Positions 12,901-48,235 of a DNA stretch of 64,000 bases are shown piece by piece. The stretch covers positions 15,926,886 to 15,990,885 of the forward strand of contig NC_088789.1 of assembly GCF_949628265.1 (NCBI RefSeq). The letters are read 5' to 3'. Both the position numbers and the translations under genes were made by a program. A model generated the notes under the pieces. The model worked only from the letters and a program-made list of their open reading frames with translations. It ran no database searches and was not told the origin of the DNA. Source of the DNA: Cloeon dipterum. Lineage: Eukaryota; Arthropoda; Insecta; Ephemeroptera; Baetidae. The stretch's first letter is position 1. The number at the start of each line of letters is the position of its first letter.

Positions 12901-13837
12901 CTGGGGCAGGTACATTATTAAACCTATAGAGAATTGGCATGACAAAAAGTGTTTTACAGCAGGGTGTTTCCAGAAGAGATTTGATAATGGTCTGTAATAT
13001 CGTGCTATTTTATAATAATCATGTTGTTTTAGATTATGTTCAATACAAATCAACCCTTAATTTACACCATTTGGTACTCAGGGACAAGATTTTTGGTAAA
13101 TCAGGTTGTTTCCTTAACACTATGACAGCTTTCTAAAGGTTTCATAGTGTTTCTAAATTGCACATTCTGAAAACTCTCAACTTAGCAGTTCCAACTGCAA
13201 ATCATGCAGATGAAACCAATACAGAGCCCACGTCAGGCGTCGTTTCAATTGGCTACATATTGAAATTTAATAATATCGATCCTCTAGGTCTACCCTGACG
13301 CCAGGGTTCAATTTCCTACTTCTTCTGGTGGTCTTGTCTGACCTCAGGAGGTGGAGACATTGCAGGTGCAATTCCATCAAATTTTGCTGTGTCTACAAAA
13401 TATTTCTATAATGTACCTTACATTTTGTACTGGTTTAGAGGAATTTCCAAGCACGAAATAAATTTTTGTGTTGTGTCTCAATGGATTCCAAATTGCAGGT
13501 GGCCAGCGTGAACCCAAGACTGAGCGGCCCTCTGGTGGCGCGCTCAGGCCGCGACCTGATGCAATTTGCGCTGAACGCTGCGCGGCTGAACTTGAAGCCG
13601 CAGCCAGAGGAGGATGAAGAGGAGGAGGTTGCGGCGGCGACAACAGCATCTGCCCAGGCGGAGGTACCGCCTCCCAAGGACCTGAGCGCCGAGGAGCTGC
13701 GCTCAGCCATTGGACATTACTTCAGTCCGGCCAGCCGCATCATCAACGGCGAGAACTTCAGCATCAACGGCAAGCGGACCCGACTGGACGGCACGGTCGA
13801 GTACCTCATTCAATGGGACCGACCGGTGAACTTGTAA
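6962..13837 (+). CDS. Pcl: Polycomb-like protein (PHF1/MTF2/PHF19 family), PRC2 accessory subunit
   Basis: Family role: nuclear PRC2 cofactor that helps recruit the H3K27 methyltransferase to chromatin. Coding exons: 6962-6964, 7401-7517, 7776-7988, 8193-8402, 8454-8626, 8680-8875, 8935-9194, 9253-9352, 11713-11979, 12033-12446, 13499-13837; 763 residues. Seen in order: Tudor (18-67; [28 protein letters not shown]), PHD1 (79-130; Cys4-His-Cys3 spacing), basic linker, PHD2 (about 197-252; [24 protein letters not shown]), winged-helix/extended-homology region (255-365) with the basic [13 protein letters not shown] loop, a long Ser/Lys-rich linker with a Q6 run, and the C-terminal Mtf2_C module ([17 protein letters not shown] to [12 protein letters not shown]). 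Start choice: the ATG at 6962 is followed at once by GTGAGT and joins in frame to exon 2; ATG 7443 is the fallback. Aromatic-cage positions of the Tudor look substituted (see findings). Confidence 0.95.
6965..7400 (+). other. First intron of Polycomb-like
   Basis: GC-rich intron between the isolated ATG (donor GTGAGT at 6965) and exon 2 (acceptor TTTCCAG ending at 7400). Several overlapping open frames on both strands here overlap each other with no family resemblance, and I treat them as chance products of the GC-rich promoter-proximal DNA. Confidence 0.6.
9376..11064. repeat. Long near-perfect inverted repeat (about 822 bp arms, about 45 bp loop) in a Polycomb-like intron
   Basis: The left arm (about 9376-10197) reads as the reverse complement of the right arm (about 10243-11064). 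The outer ends match (AATTGACGATTTTCGCGATA against TATCGCGAAAATCGTCAATT) and so do the inner ends (CCCCCCACCCCTAAG against CTTAGGGGTGGGGGG). By eye only scattered substitutions and one or two single-base indels separate the arms, so identity is high, in the upper nineties per cent. The loop is AT-rich. No arm encodes a recognisable protein; the longest open frame is about 64 codons. It sits wholly inside the intron 9353-11712, in a gene read through it. I see no clear target-site duplication. Best described as a foldback-type element or a hairpin-forming locus; family unknown. Confidence 0.93.
11065..11712 (+). other. Remainder of Polycomb-like intron 8
   Basis: AT-rich unique-looking intron sequence between the end of the inverted repeat and the acceptor GTTGAATAG at 11712. 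I see no gene, no further repeat arm and no strong motif in it. Confidence 0.6.
12447..13498 (+). other. Last intron of Polycomb-like
   Basis: Intron from the donor GTGAGTATAC at 12447 to the acceptor AAATTGCAG at 13498. It is AT-rich, has no open frame like a protein, and no repeat that I could match elsewhere in the window. Confidence 0.6.
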
Positions 13838-16800
13838 GCAGCCAATTGTGATAAAACAAACAGAAACACGGCCCATTTGCACGGTAGAAGCGCGCCGGCA
13901 GTCGACAGACAGACCAATCCAATCGGCGGGATCCTTGTTTTCCGTTGTTACGACGTGTTTATGTACATACACACATTTTGTTGCGCAGTTTCAGCTGTGA
14001 TGTATCTATTAGTTCTATCGATATACGTTTTCTACTCAAACGATGCCACACTCTGCTGCAGACTGCTGACAGTAATGTTTGCCAATCGCCCACACGGATT
14101 TTGATCAGCCCCTTATTGCTCCGTATACATATCACGGAATCATTTAAAGAAACATTCTACAACTAAAGTCGCAATGTTTTAAACGCGCTCCACTTGCTAG
14201 TGTTTAAGTTTTTTTTACTTTCGTATATTATTTAACGCAATGTCTGCTAATGAGGAATTTAATATTTTCTCAAATTATTTCACTTTGTTCTTTAATTTTT
14301 GTATATCCCATTTTGAATTAATACAAGGGCTTGGTGCCCTTGGTGCTAAATTAATCTTTGACTGATTGAAAAAAGCCAAAAACAGGAATTTCGTTATCTA
14401 ATAGAATGAATTTGAAAGTTAAATTTTTATTTGTCGGAGGATTAAGTTCAGTTCCCTTGGTGTGTAGCGAGCCGTTATTTTTTTTTAATATTTCTAGAAA
14501 GGTTGTGCACTAATAGTTTTGGCTACTGGTTGCAGCCCTAATTCATTAGCTAGAATGGAAACATGAGTTTCAATTAAAGATTATCATCAATTTTCCGCTA
14601 TTATTATGTAAAAAAATCAACACCTTTAACATTACATAATGTTATACAAAGTCTTAACTAAACAAATGGTAGAGATTTGATGTACACCAAGGAAGTTGCA
14701 TTTAATTTACTATGACAATCATGACAACCTAACATGCTTCTGCCTTCATTGGCATCTATCAATAATTTGTATTTGTCTTCAGCGGGAAGTTAGATTAATC
14801 GAAAATTGCTTACAACAAAAACCAGTTCGTCAGTCTAGAATATCTAGTACTTCCCTAAACTACAAAACTATGATATGGTTATTTAATTTCCTTGTTAGCA
14901 GCCAACTTAAGAAATCCGCTGTAAAAATCTAGTGGAAAGATTTGCATACATTACTTTGGAGGTTGATTCTTTTGGGGATCAGGCTAGCAAAGCAACGAAT
15001 TCAGTTTATTTGCTCTTTTATTAAAATTGTGCTTTTGAGCCTGATGTTCAGCCTCGGCTACCCAAGTTTTAGTGTTAACCATGCATTATGTCAACTGATT
15101 TGAAACAGTGCATAGGCAACTATAATGTTCCACATGTAGGTTCCTTTTATGTTTCCTCGCCTATTCCATGTTAGCCTAACTAAAATGATCAGCATTTTTC
15201 TACACAAACTGTTTCAAGAAAGCTCAACATACCGAAACGCTTTCGTCTGATTTTGATCTTTAAACGCCACAGGCAGATTTTTTGGTTGGTTGTTCAACCA
15301 AATCAGTTATTTTTTTTCTTTCGGTCAAATGTTTCAGATTTGATTTCGATCACGCAACATTTTAGATGGGATTGGATCGTAATTTGTGTTCTGAGTGTCT
15401 CATAATCCTGATATTGGCAAAACTCATATACTTTTCCCCTGTCCCTCATGTAAAAATGTTTCCTGTCGTGTGTAGGTCGTTCTCATCCCCTGTACCATGT
15501 TAATTATGAATGCGCACTGTTTGTTTCCAACTTGGTTAAAATGTTCAAGTCTGAAAATGTTTGTCCGAAGATTTGCACTGAGAAGGGCATTCCATACGTA
15601 GTTGAGAGATACTTACGCAATTTACACACAAGGCCACACCGTCTGCCAGGCGTCGGCAGCCTATTATTACTTAGGTTCAGTTTCCGAACGACGTTCTGCG
15701 AAGCAAGAGAATATGAAATGGAATCACTGCCAATATTTTTATATGTAACTAGTCAAATTTTTGCAGTTGGAATTTTGTACAGTCTCAAAATGTTCACGAC
15801 TCTCTGGAATCCTGAATTTAATCTGGACAAATGCTTCTTTTTAGTGGATTCAATAAAATGCAAATTCATTCAGAAGATTTTTCGTTTTTCTTCTCTCTTG
15901 CATTTTGTTCCTTTCATTGTAAATATAGAGGTGTTACAGTTATAATTTTAACATCAATTCTATAGAAAGAGGAAAAGTCGAAGAGAATTTAACAACCTGA
16001 AGACGGTGGTTGGGTTAGAGTAAAAATTCCCTACGGGTGGGTGTGCAAATACGGTCAAAGATTGTATGGTGAAATTTTGAGATCGTTGTCGTGAGTCACT
16101 TTGCAGAATGAAGTTGAAGAAAGGTTTTTATGGGATTTTCATGTTAATTTACTGGAGGAAAAAAGATCAAACCAAAGTGTTTGCTAAAGCAAAATTTTTG
16201 CACTGTTTCCGAATCTCAGGCTGTTTTTTGATTAAACGACTGAACATTAATTACATTAAGGATGCATTAGTATCGGGGTGGGCCGGTGGATGATGGTAAA
16301 AATCAAAGTTGACAAAAAGGAAGTGCTGCGCGCGTCTCTCTAGTTGGAAATGTTCTGTAAAGAAATCTAAAAAATTGGAACTTTCCAAACAAAAGCCGCA
16401 GGCCGAAGGTAAACCCAAAGATCTCAAATCTCTTCAGAAAAAATTTAAAATTCGGTATGCGATTGCAAAATGATGTGCTGATTGTGAGAGCAGGACAAGT
16501 TAACGTTTTTAAATATTTGATGAATTTGTCCATTTCATGTGTGGTCCGATTTAGCCGTTAAAACTCAGCGGCTTCATCTCCTGAAAAAATCAAGTTTCCC
16601 ACCAGCCGTTATTGTGCTGCGCGCGATTTTCCAAGAGCGTACCAGGAAAAAATTGTTTCCAAAAATTAAAAATTACTCTTTCGAGAAACGTGTTTTGTTT
16701 TCATTAAATTGACAATTTTTCAAAAAGTTATGGTGTTTTGAAAATTAGGAAAAATAGTTTTACAATTACTATACTCGTCGCATTACATTATTTCTTGCCA

Positions 16801-19800
16801 TATATTGATTTATGGTTTGTAAAATATTTTTGTCATATTTCTCTAGGAATTTAGTTCTTATGATAAATACCAAAAATTAAGCAAGTTAATATTATTTCTG
16901 CTTATTTCTTCTCTGCGAATGTTTGTACACATAGCCCGACAGACCTATAAAAATAAGGCAGAGTCGGGCAATGCAGAGCACACTGCAGAATGCTTTTTTT
17001 AGAAACTAGTTGGAAAAGCAATTTTCTAATTGTAAGATAATTTGGCATAATATAAAAAATTAATAAGAGGGTAGATGATGGATTGAAAGTCAGGGAATTA
17101 TATCTGGTTGTGCCAAATTTATTGGTGAGAACTGATTGATAATTCACAAAGAAATAGGTTTGGCCAAATCTGATATCAGGGCATGATCAACAAATTGCGA
17201 TTGCGAATTTTCACTACAGCGACAAATATAGTGGGCGATTGTTTGGTACACATGTCACATTTTGGTGGTTGTGTGTGGATTCATTAGTTGATTTGGCCTA
17301 TATCTTTTGCGAAAGAAATCAATATACTTACACACGCTTCTGCTTTGTATTCTCCATCGAAGTGCAATCAGCGCAATTTGAAACATTATATAGGAATAAT
17401 AATTTCACTTACAATATCACCGACTCAAAAAAGGTCATTTGATGAGGATCAAGTGCTCAGGCATGTTCACCATTTTTACTGCTGCTCTTATTCTCAGAAG
17501 CTGCGGCAAAAGTTTCAACCCAAGAAGAAGGGACAAGACAAAATATCTTACGATGCAACATCGATTTCGAAAGGATAGGATTGATTTAAATTTATAATCA
17601 TGCGTGTGGTTTCGTTATTCGTCTTGACTGCGATTATTCGCCTCTCTCGATAATTTGATAATTGATTTGGTTCGCAAACGCACACTTAAAAATGTCTCCC
17701 ACTTGCAAACAGGTCATTTAGGCAAAAAATTGTTTCAGCGCTATATCACAGAGCAAAAAACATACACCGACTTCATTTTGACCTCTGAAAATGTGGTATT
17801 CTTATACATCATTTTAATGCACAACTCGCGATTATTAGTGTTTCTTATTAACTCTGCTGCTTAACACTCCTCCACTTATTATGTCTTGCTTCCTTTCACT
17901 CGATCGGCACGCTTTCCACATTGAACTACACCAGTGCGATCATACGTACAATTGCATTTATGGCTTACAATGCATATATGTATAAACGTCGTCTTTTTCA
18001 TTGTAACAATGGCCGCTTTTCTCTTGCTGGAGCAGAGATGGGGAGTGCGCGTGTACGAGAGACACTATACACTCTGTCTAACAGATATGATCCTGAAGTT
18101 TGATGAGTATTTTTGTGGAGAAAATCGCAAATCAGCGAGTGGATACTATGGGCACTTTATTTATTTTCAACTCCCGCCTCCGCATTAATACATTTTCTTT
18201 CTGGCGGCCAAAAAATTCTAGCAATAATTCAAATTTACACAAATTGTATTTAATTAAAATTCCTGTGGCAAAATAAATTTTAATTTTTGTAAGAAAACGA
18301 ATTAATGCAGCCGAGAGCGTTCAGATCCGAAACCAAAGAAACCACCGATTGCATCAAATCAACAGGGGTTCCTTTTATGATTCGTATGATTGTGAATTAA
18401 GTTAAAAAGGCAATGCTTATCTTTTGATATAATGTACAACACACACGTAATAGTTGGACTGTGATCTGCGTTTTCTCCTAGCACTTTGCTTGTGAGATGT
18501 TATATACTTTCTTATTGCAGTGATGAGATTTTAGATTTTGTACAGCACATAGGATAGAGATTCTCCTTTTCACTCCATTTGCGTGTTAACCGAGTTGCAG
18601 GTTCGAGAGTGATTCGCATCTGATCTGACGGCAATTAATTAATAATTATCATACATACCACGACGAGTACATATCGCTTATTGAGTCATCGAGTATTCAA
18701 TTAATCTTAATGGACGATTTGAGATCACTCTCAATCAGAAAACGTAGTGTGTGAGTGGGTGTTGTCTAGATCGCCTTTTCACAATTGAGAGCTACGCTTT
18801 TTTATACAAAAGACTATCCAAGCAAAAAATTTATATATATATTTTATATCGACCAGCTACTTGAGTTTGTCATATTTTTAAAAGCTCGAGCTGTTTCGCA
18901 TCAGTTTGTTCGCGTCCAGATGCGGGTCCCTCTCAAACTCGCGCAACGATCATTATAATAATTATTATATTCCAAAGATGATTTTTATATAATAATCTCC
19001 TCCTCTTTTGGACATACACTTATTAGGTTTATGCGTTTATTAATTTTTTCAAACTACCGTTCTAAATCGTCAGCAGCGTTACTTGCTTGTTCTAATAGAG
19101 CTTCGTGATTTTGGCATTCCGGCTAATTGGTTTAGAGACACACTAGGATTGTTTAACAGTTTGGAAAGAGATCATGAAAACAAGCAACGCAATTAACTAG
19201 GGCTGAGCATTTTGTGTGGCTTGGTCAGCACAAAACCTTTAGGTTTACACGGGCTAATATGCTTTGAAGCTGATGAAACTGATCGAGCTATACGAAAATA
19301 AGCTTTCAGACAGGAAAACGGAAAGTTTCACCCCCTTGACGTTTGACGAATATTCAACCATTAATAAGCTCATTATCAGCAGTGGGGTTTATGTAACGTA
19401 ACATAAAAGCCGCCTTCCTAATTAATTGCCACACTCTTTTGCGTGGTTTAGAAAATGAAAATATGAAGTTCTCTTTGAAGTTTCATTAACCTATATTCTG
19501 GAGGGAAAAATTTATTGATTTTTTACTGTATTCACCCTCTTATCATCATCTGACCTTGAGAAATAAGTGAAATAGTGAAATTTATCGTTGTAGATGCCAC
19601 TGCAAAAGAGTAAGAATATAGGAAGGCGTCCCTTTCACACTTGTGAATGTGCATTTCCTTGCTCATTTCCAAACATACAAAAGTATCGATTTATTTTGTG
19701 AGTGATGGATTATCCCTAACTGTTTTGTTTAACTGTTTTTATCGGTTACAATAATTGCTCTTGATAACAACACGGCGGGATTTGATTATTACGCTTGTGA

Positions 19801-20474
19801 TTCGACTCACGCGGCAACAGAATAATATTTGCATAGCCTTTGGGTACAAGGTGCGGTCGGCAAAATGACTATTTTATCAGTGAGTGTGTGTCTGTCTGAC
19901 TGACTTAGTAGCAATCACTCCTTCAACAAGCACAAAACGAACAAACTACCTCCTCGCAAACTTAATGCACCAACTCAACGTCAACAATATGTACGCTTTC
20001 CAGCTTTTCCAGGCGATTTGGCACATTTTTGACCGGCTCCGATCAGACGGCCTTGCTGAGCTGCTGGGCAGGGGCTCAAGATTGAAAGAATCGACAAATT
20101 GAAATCAATTTCCTATCCAGTTTCTAATGCAAAATAATTGAATTTAATTACGAGCGGCTCAGCGTCAGGCCGGTAAAATCGTCGGGCCAAAGAATTCGCC
20201 ACGCGGTCTGGAAGGGCCTACGGGGGTAAATTTCTTCTATACTTCATATCGCATAATAATCAGTATGCACAAGAGAGAGTGTTCATTGTTTGCGTGTCTC
20301 TGTCTTGGGTAAAGTGGATGTGAGAGTTTGACCATCAACTCGTCATGGCAGGAATGATGAGTGTCCGCGGCTGCTGCTGCTTTTCGGCGTCAGTTTACAC
20401 GGCGGCGGCGATTCACACGCGACGGTGAACTCGAGCTGCGTCGTAAACTAGCACCAAAAAGACGGTGCGTAGCC
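13838..20474. other. Convergent intergenic region: 3' ends of Polycomb-like and BRSK
   Basis: This 6.6 kb stretch holds the 3' UTRs of two convergent genes and no recognisable coding sequence. Possible plus-strand poly(A) signals for Polycomb-like are ATTAAA at about 14573 and AATAAA at about 15852. For BRSK, read on the minus strand, the first AATAAA is at about 19690-19695. A diverged repeat shared with the BRSK intron lies at about 14455-14760. The open frames here (for example 15532-15945) have AT-driven composition and no motif I recognise. Confidence 0.55.
14455..14760 (+). repeat. Diverged dispersed repeat, copy 1 (partner at 29137-29690)
   Basis: Two blocks recur in the same order near 29137-29690. 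GTGTGTAGCGAGCCGTTAT here matches GTGTGTAGCGAGCTGTTTAT there, CTGGTTGCAGCCCTA is identical, and TGCCTTCATTGG followed by ATCTA is shared. The sequence between the blocks is strongly diverged. It looks like two old copies of an interspersed element; the class is not clear and the borders are approximate. Confidence 0.5.
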
Positions 20475-44615
<24,141 letters not shown>

Positions 44616-47260
44616 TCTCGCGGGGCAGCCTCAAAGGCTCATGTCGAGCGGAATCTCACTCACTCTCGCACGGCTGGTGTTCGCCATCTTGGCGCCGAAT
44701 TTCCCGATTTCCCGACGCACTCTCCGCGGCTGACTCTCGGCTACGGCCCGACGACGGCCTCCATTTCGCTCGGCCCGCACTGACACACCCGCGAATACCT
44801 GCACTGTGCGCCGGAACACCTCCCTCAGTGAGTCATATTTTAGGCAGGGTGCGAACACTCGCTCGTCGCCCGTCGTCTCTCTTGTTCGCAAGCGCTGGGG
44901 GAAATGGACAGGCGGTGCGGCCGTGTGCGCCAAGGGTGGAAAAGCCGCCGCATGCCGACGCACCCCGCCAGGTGTCTCCACCAAACAACGCTTGCAGACT
45001 TGAGGCCTGGTAGCGGAAAATTGACACTTCCCACGCCGCCTGATGCCTTTGTGATTTCACCACGAATAGGCGTTTTAAATTTTAAATTGTATAATTTTGA
45101 CACAAATTGCAAATAACAATTGGTATTGATAGAAAAAATGAAATCGTTATGCACATAATTATCTATTCTATGACCTGGATCATCGAGACAAACTAAATGA
45201 TGAATCAATTTTATTAATAAAGATGGAATTAACCAAAACAAATTTTCCCTTGCACTTCCAATAAGGACAGAGGCCGACAAGACAAAGTCTTGGTTTACCA
45301 ACAAAATACAATGTTTTATGTAGCCATGCTGGTAGCGAGCCATGTGCGCCTGATAACATCGTAAACGATAAAATGACACAACACTCCAGCACACGCTGTA
45401 AGGGAAGAGTTTGATCCAAGGACTATCGTCTACCTCATCTCAGTTATTTGTTAATTCAAGAACAAAATATTTCATAAGTAAAGAACACAAAGAATAATGC
45501 ATTAATCCAATACTTATTACGGTTCCCACTTATGTAAGTTTCACAAACGTGAACTAAATGGAGCAAAATGAAAATTAATATTCTCATTGTATAAAACATT
45601 GGCAAATTGAAAATTTTAAAGAACCGTTTATACTTAAATGAAATCAATTTTTTAAGAAATGATGTTATTTTAAATTAGTACTTTATTAAACGCAATTATG
45701 CGTGCAACACTAAGCCTGCAACCGTTCGTTGAAAAATAAATTTTATTTCATTTCTAAAAATAAAAAATATTTATGTTTATTTAAATTAAGTAAAGATTAT
45801 ACAGTTAAATATTTAGCAATATAAGATGCAATACTTAAATTGTATTGCTGAACACAAAAATTATTCCACTTCTCTAAAAAGTGCCAAAACGACGATCGTG
45901 AAAACAGATTTTTGTTAGAGATCAGCATTGGTTTTCTTTCACAACCAATTTCCATAGCTACCGATGTAATTTGAAAGTGCGTCGTTAAGAGAATAAGAGA
46001 GAATATAAACGCCCTCATCTAATGGAACAAAAGCATTAAGGTTGTCCGGCCGTCGTTCGCTAATTAGAAGCGGGGAGAACGCGGCGTCGGCAGGCGCGAT
46101 ATTATTTAACAAGTGGAGGCCGCGCGCAAGAAACCGCCCCAGGGGGAGAGCAGAGAGCCACGCGCCGCCCGCATGTCAGTCATATGCGCGCAACTGCACT
46201 GCGGAGGGTGCTATCGATTTTCCGCCGAGCCGCAGTACAAATAGCAGAATTGCTTTCTTCTTAACTGTCTCCCTCGGGTGGGGCCCGAAATTCGAGAAAA
46301 TCGGCCCCGGCACACAATGTTAGCGGGTCGGCCTTCGATTCGGCGGAAAAATTGCCATCAACTCGCGGCGAACCGCCAGTCTCGTGTTCCTCTCGTCGTG
46401 GCGACACCCACGCGGCTGCGGGGGTGAGGTCTAGGGTTGCCACCCACCCGCGTTTGGGCTAAAAACGACAACCCTAGCCAGGAGGTTTTCCAATTTAAAA
46501 ATTCGATTCAAAATTATAATCATTGCGGGTCGGAGGGGTAACTTTACCTCATGCATATCCCCACATAAAAAATGAAGTGACAAAATATTAATTTTTGACA
46601 CAGAAATGCAGAAAAAATCAGTCCGTAAATTATGTATGTTAGGAAAAATATCATTTTAGCTTTTGTTTGAATTTAGGCGATAAATTGTTCCTCATAATTA
46701 TGATGAATAAAACAAGACATTTGGGAGCACTGCTCGGGCATTGATATAATTTTCAAATGGGGCAAAGAATTGATTTCGATGAACACTTTGACTGCCTTAC
46801 AAATTTAGCATCGTGTGGCAAGACATTTCAAATATTTAGAAAAATATTATTGAAACTTTTTTGGATTTTATTGAAATCATGCATTTTGTGCTAATCATTT
46901 ACATTAATGGCACTTCTTAAATAGGGGCAAAGGTATTTGTCCATCCATTTTTATGTATCCTCCTCCTAAAATTTCTTGTGTCTAAGGCGGCGGGACGCGA
47001 GTCGTGTCAGTTGGTTGCCTGAGAGACGCTCGCGGCACACGTGTGTGTTCTGCGTTGGCAGTCGTAAAACACCGGTTATCGCGCGCAATCAGCCTCCCTC
47101 GCACACCTATATTGTGCGCCACTCCAGGGAGGGGTGCTTTTCAGTGCACCCTCGCTGCCTGCGTCAACTGACAACTCGCGCCGATACCCTTGCTGGTAGA
47201 GAGTGCGGTGTAAAATCACACGCCCTCGTGAATAGTAAGCGTGTGATGGATGCTTATTTG

Positions 47261-47290
47261 CACTCGCGCGCGCACACACACACACACACT
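47261..47290. repeat. CG/CA dinucleotide repeat
   Basis: A run of alternating CG then CA units (GCGCGCGCACACACACACAC) in the GC-rich island upstream of BRSK. It is capable of Z-DNA in principle. Confidence 0.85.
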
Positions 47291-47631
47291 TGGCCAGCAG
47301 ACAGCGGACGGAATTGCTATCAGATTGGCAATAAATTGAGAGGCTCGTCGGCTCTGTGTGATGGCCATGAACACCGCAATTCACAAACATAGTCACTCGT
47401 TCAGCCTGATTACCAAAACTTCTTTCATGTTTTTCTTATGTGATCATTCGGAGATCTGTTTGGAAAATTGCTTTATTTTTCCATTTTTAGCCGATATGGG
47501 ATTTTAAATGTGTTTTTGGTCGGTTTACCCCTTTCGAGATGGCAACCTCTATTAGCGAACCGAGTTGTTCGCTATCAGGGGGTCACCCATTCAAGAAAAA
47601 AAAAATCGCGAAAACTCTGCGAACGAAACAC

Positions 47632-47775
47632 ATGATGGGCGCACGGGCCTCCTTGGAGGAAACGCAGTCCAGAAAAGGACCAGCCCGGCGTCTTTTATTG
47701 AAACGCTAAGGCATTCGTCCCGTGAAATTAATTCACGCATGCTGGTAAGATGCAAACCAGCAAGTAGCGAGTCGG
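47632..47775 (-). repeat. Dispersed repeat family A, copy 4 (partial, reverse orientation)
   Basis: On the minus strand it reads CCGACTCGCTACTTGCTGGT, CCAGCATGCGTGAATTAATT, TCACGGGACGAATGCCTTAG and CGTTTCAATAAAAGACG. These are very close to the middle of copy 1 and end in a TTTTCTGGACTG block shared with copy 5. The 5' part of the element is missing. Confidence 0.82.
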
Positions 47776-48142
47776 AAATCAGTCGCAATACATCTAAATC
47801 CGAATGGTCTCGGCATTGCAATGCAAGAGAATTAAATGGTGAGCTCAGATCAGCCCGCACTTGACCCCTAAACATTATCACTTAGATTCTCACACTCTAA
47901 GTGCACGCAAAGCAATCAATGCAAGCCAAACAGCATGAAATAGTTGAATATTTCATAGTCCATAATATGTATTTTAAGGCTTTACCAATTAGCCATTTTA
48001 ATTTAATTTTCTCCGGTTTTTCACTAAAACACCATACAACTTCTTAATTGATGACCCTGTTCCCTTTTAGCTTTTACTGCACAGTATCATCAATAATATT
48101 TTAATTTACTTATGTCGAATTTTATTTATTTGCTGGTCGGTC

Positions 48143-48235
48143 TGGCGTTTCAATTAAGGACCCCAGTGCGGGGGCAGAAACACGGTGAGCTGTTTCTTTT
48201 CTGGACTGGGCTTCCACCAATGAGGCCCATGAGCC
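48143..48235 (+). repeat. Dispersed repeat family A, copy 5 (3' fragment)
   Basis: GGCGTTTCAATTAAGGACC, CTTTTCTGGACTGGGCTTCC, CCAATGAGGCCCATGAGCCC match the 3' half of copy 4 and, more loosely, copies 1 and 2. It is inverted relative to copy 4, about 370 bases away. Confidence 0.7.

Noticed and set aside
15532..15945. 137-codon open frame in the Polycomb-like/BRSK convergent region
   Set aside because: Rich in Phe, Leu and Lys from AT-rich DNA, no motif or flanking splice signals; more likely 3' UTR.
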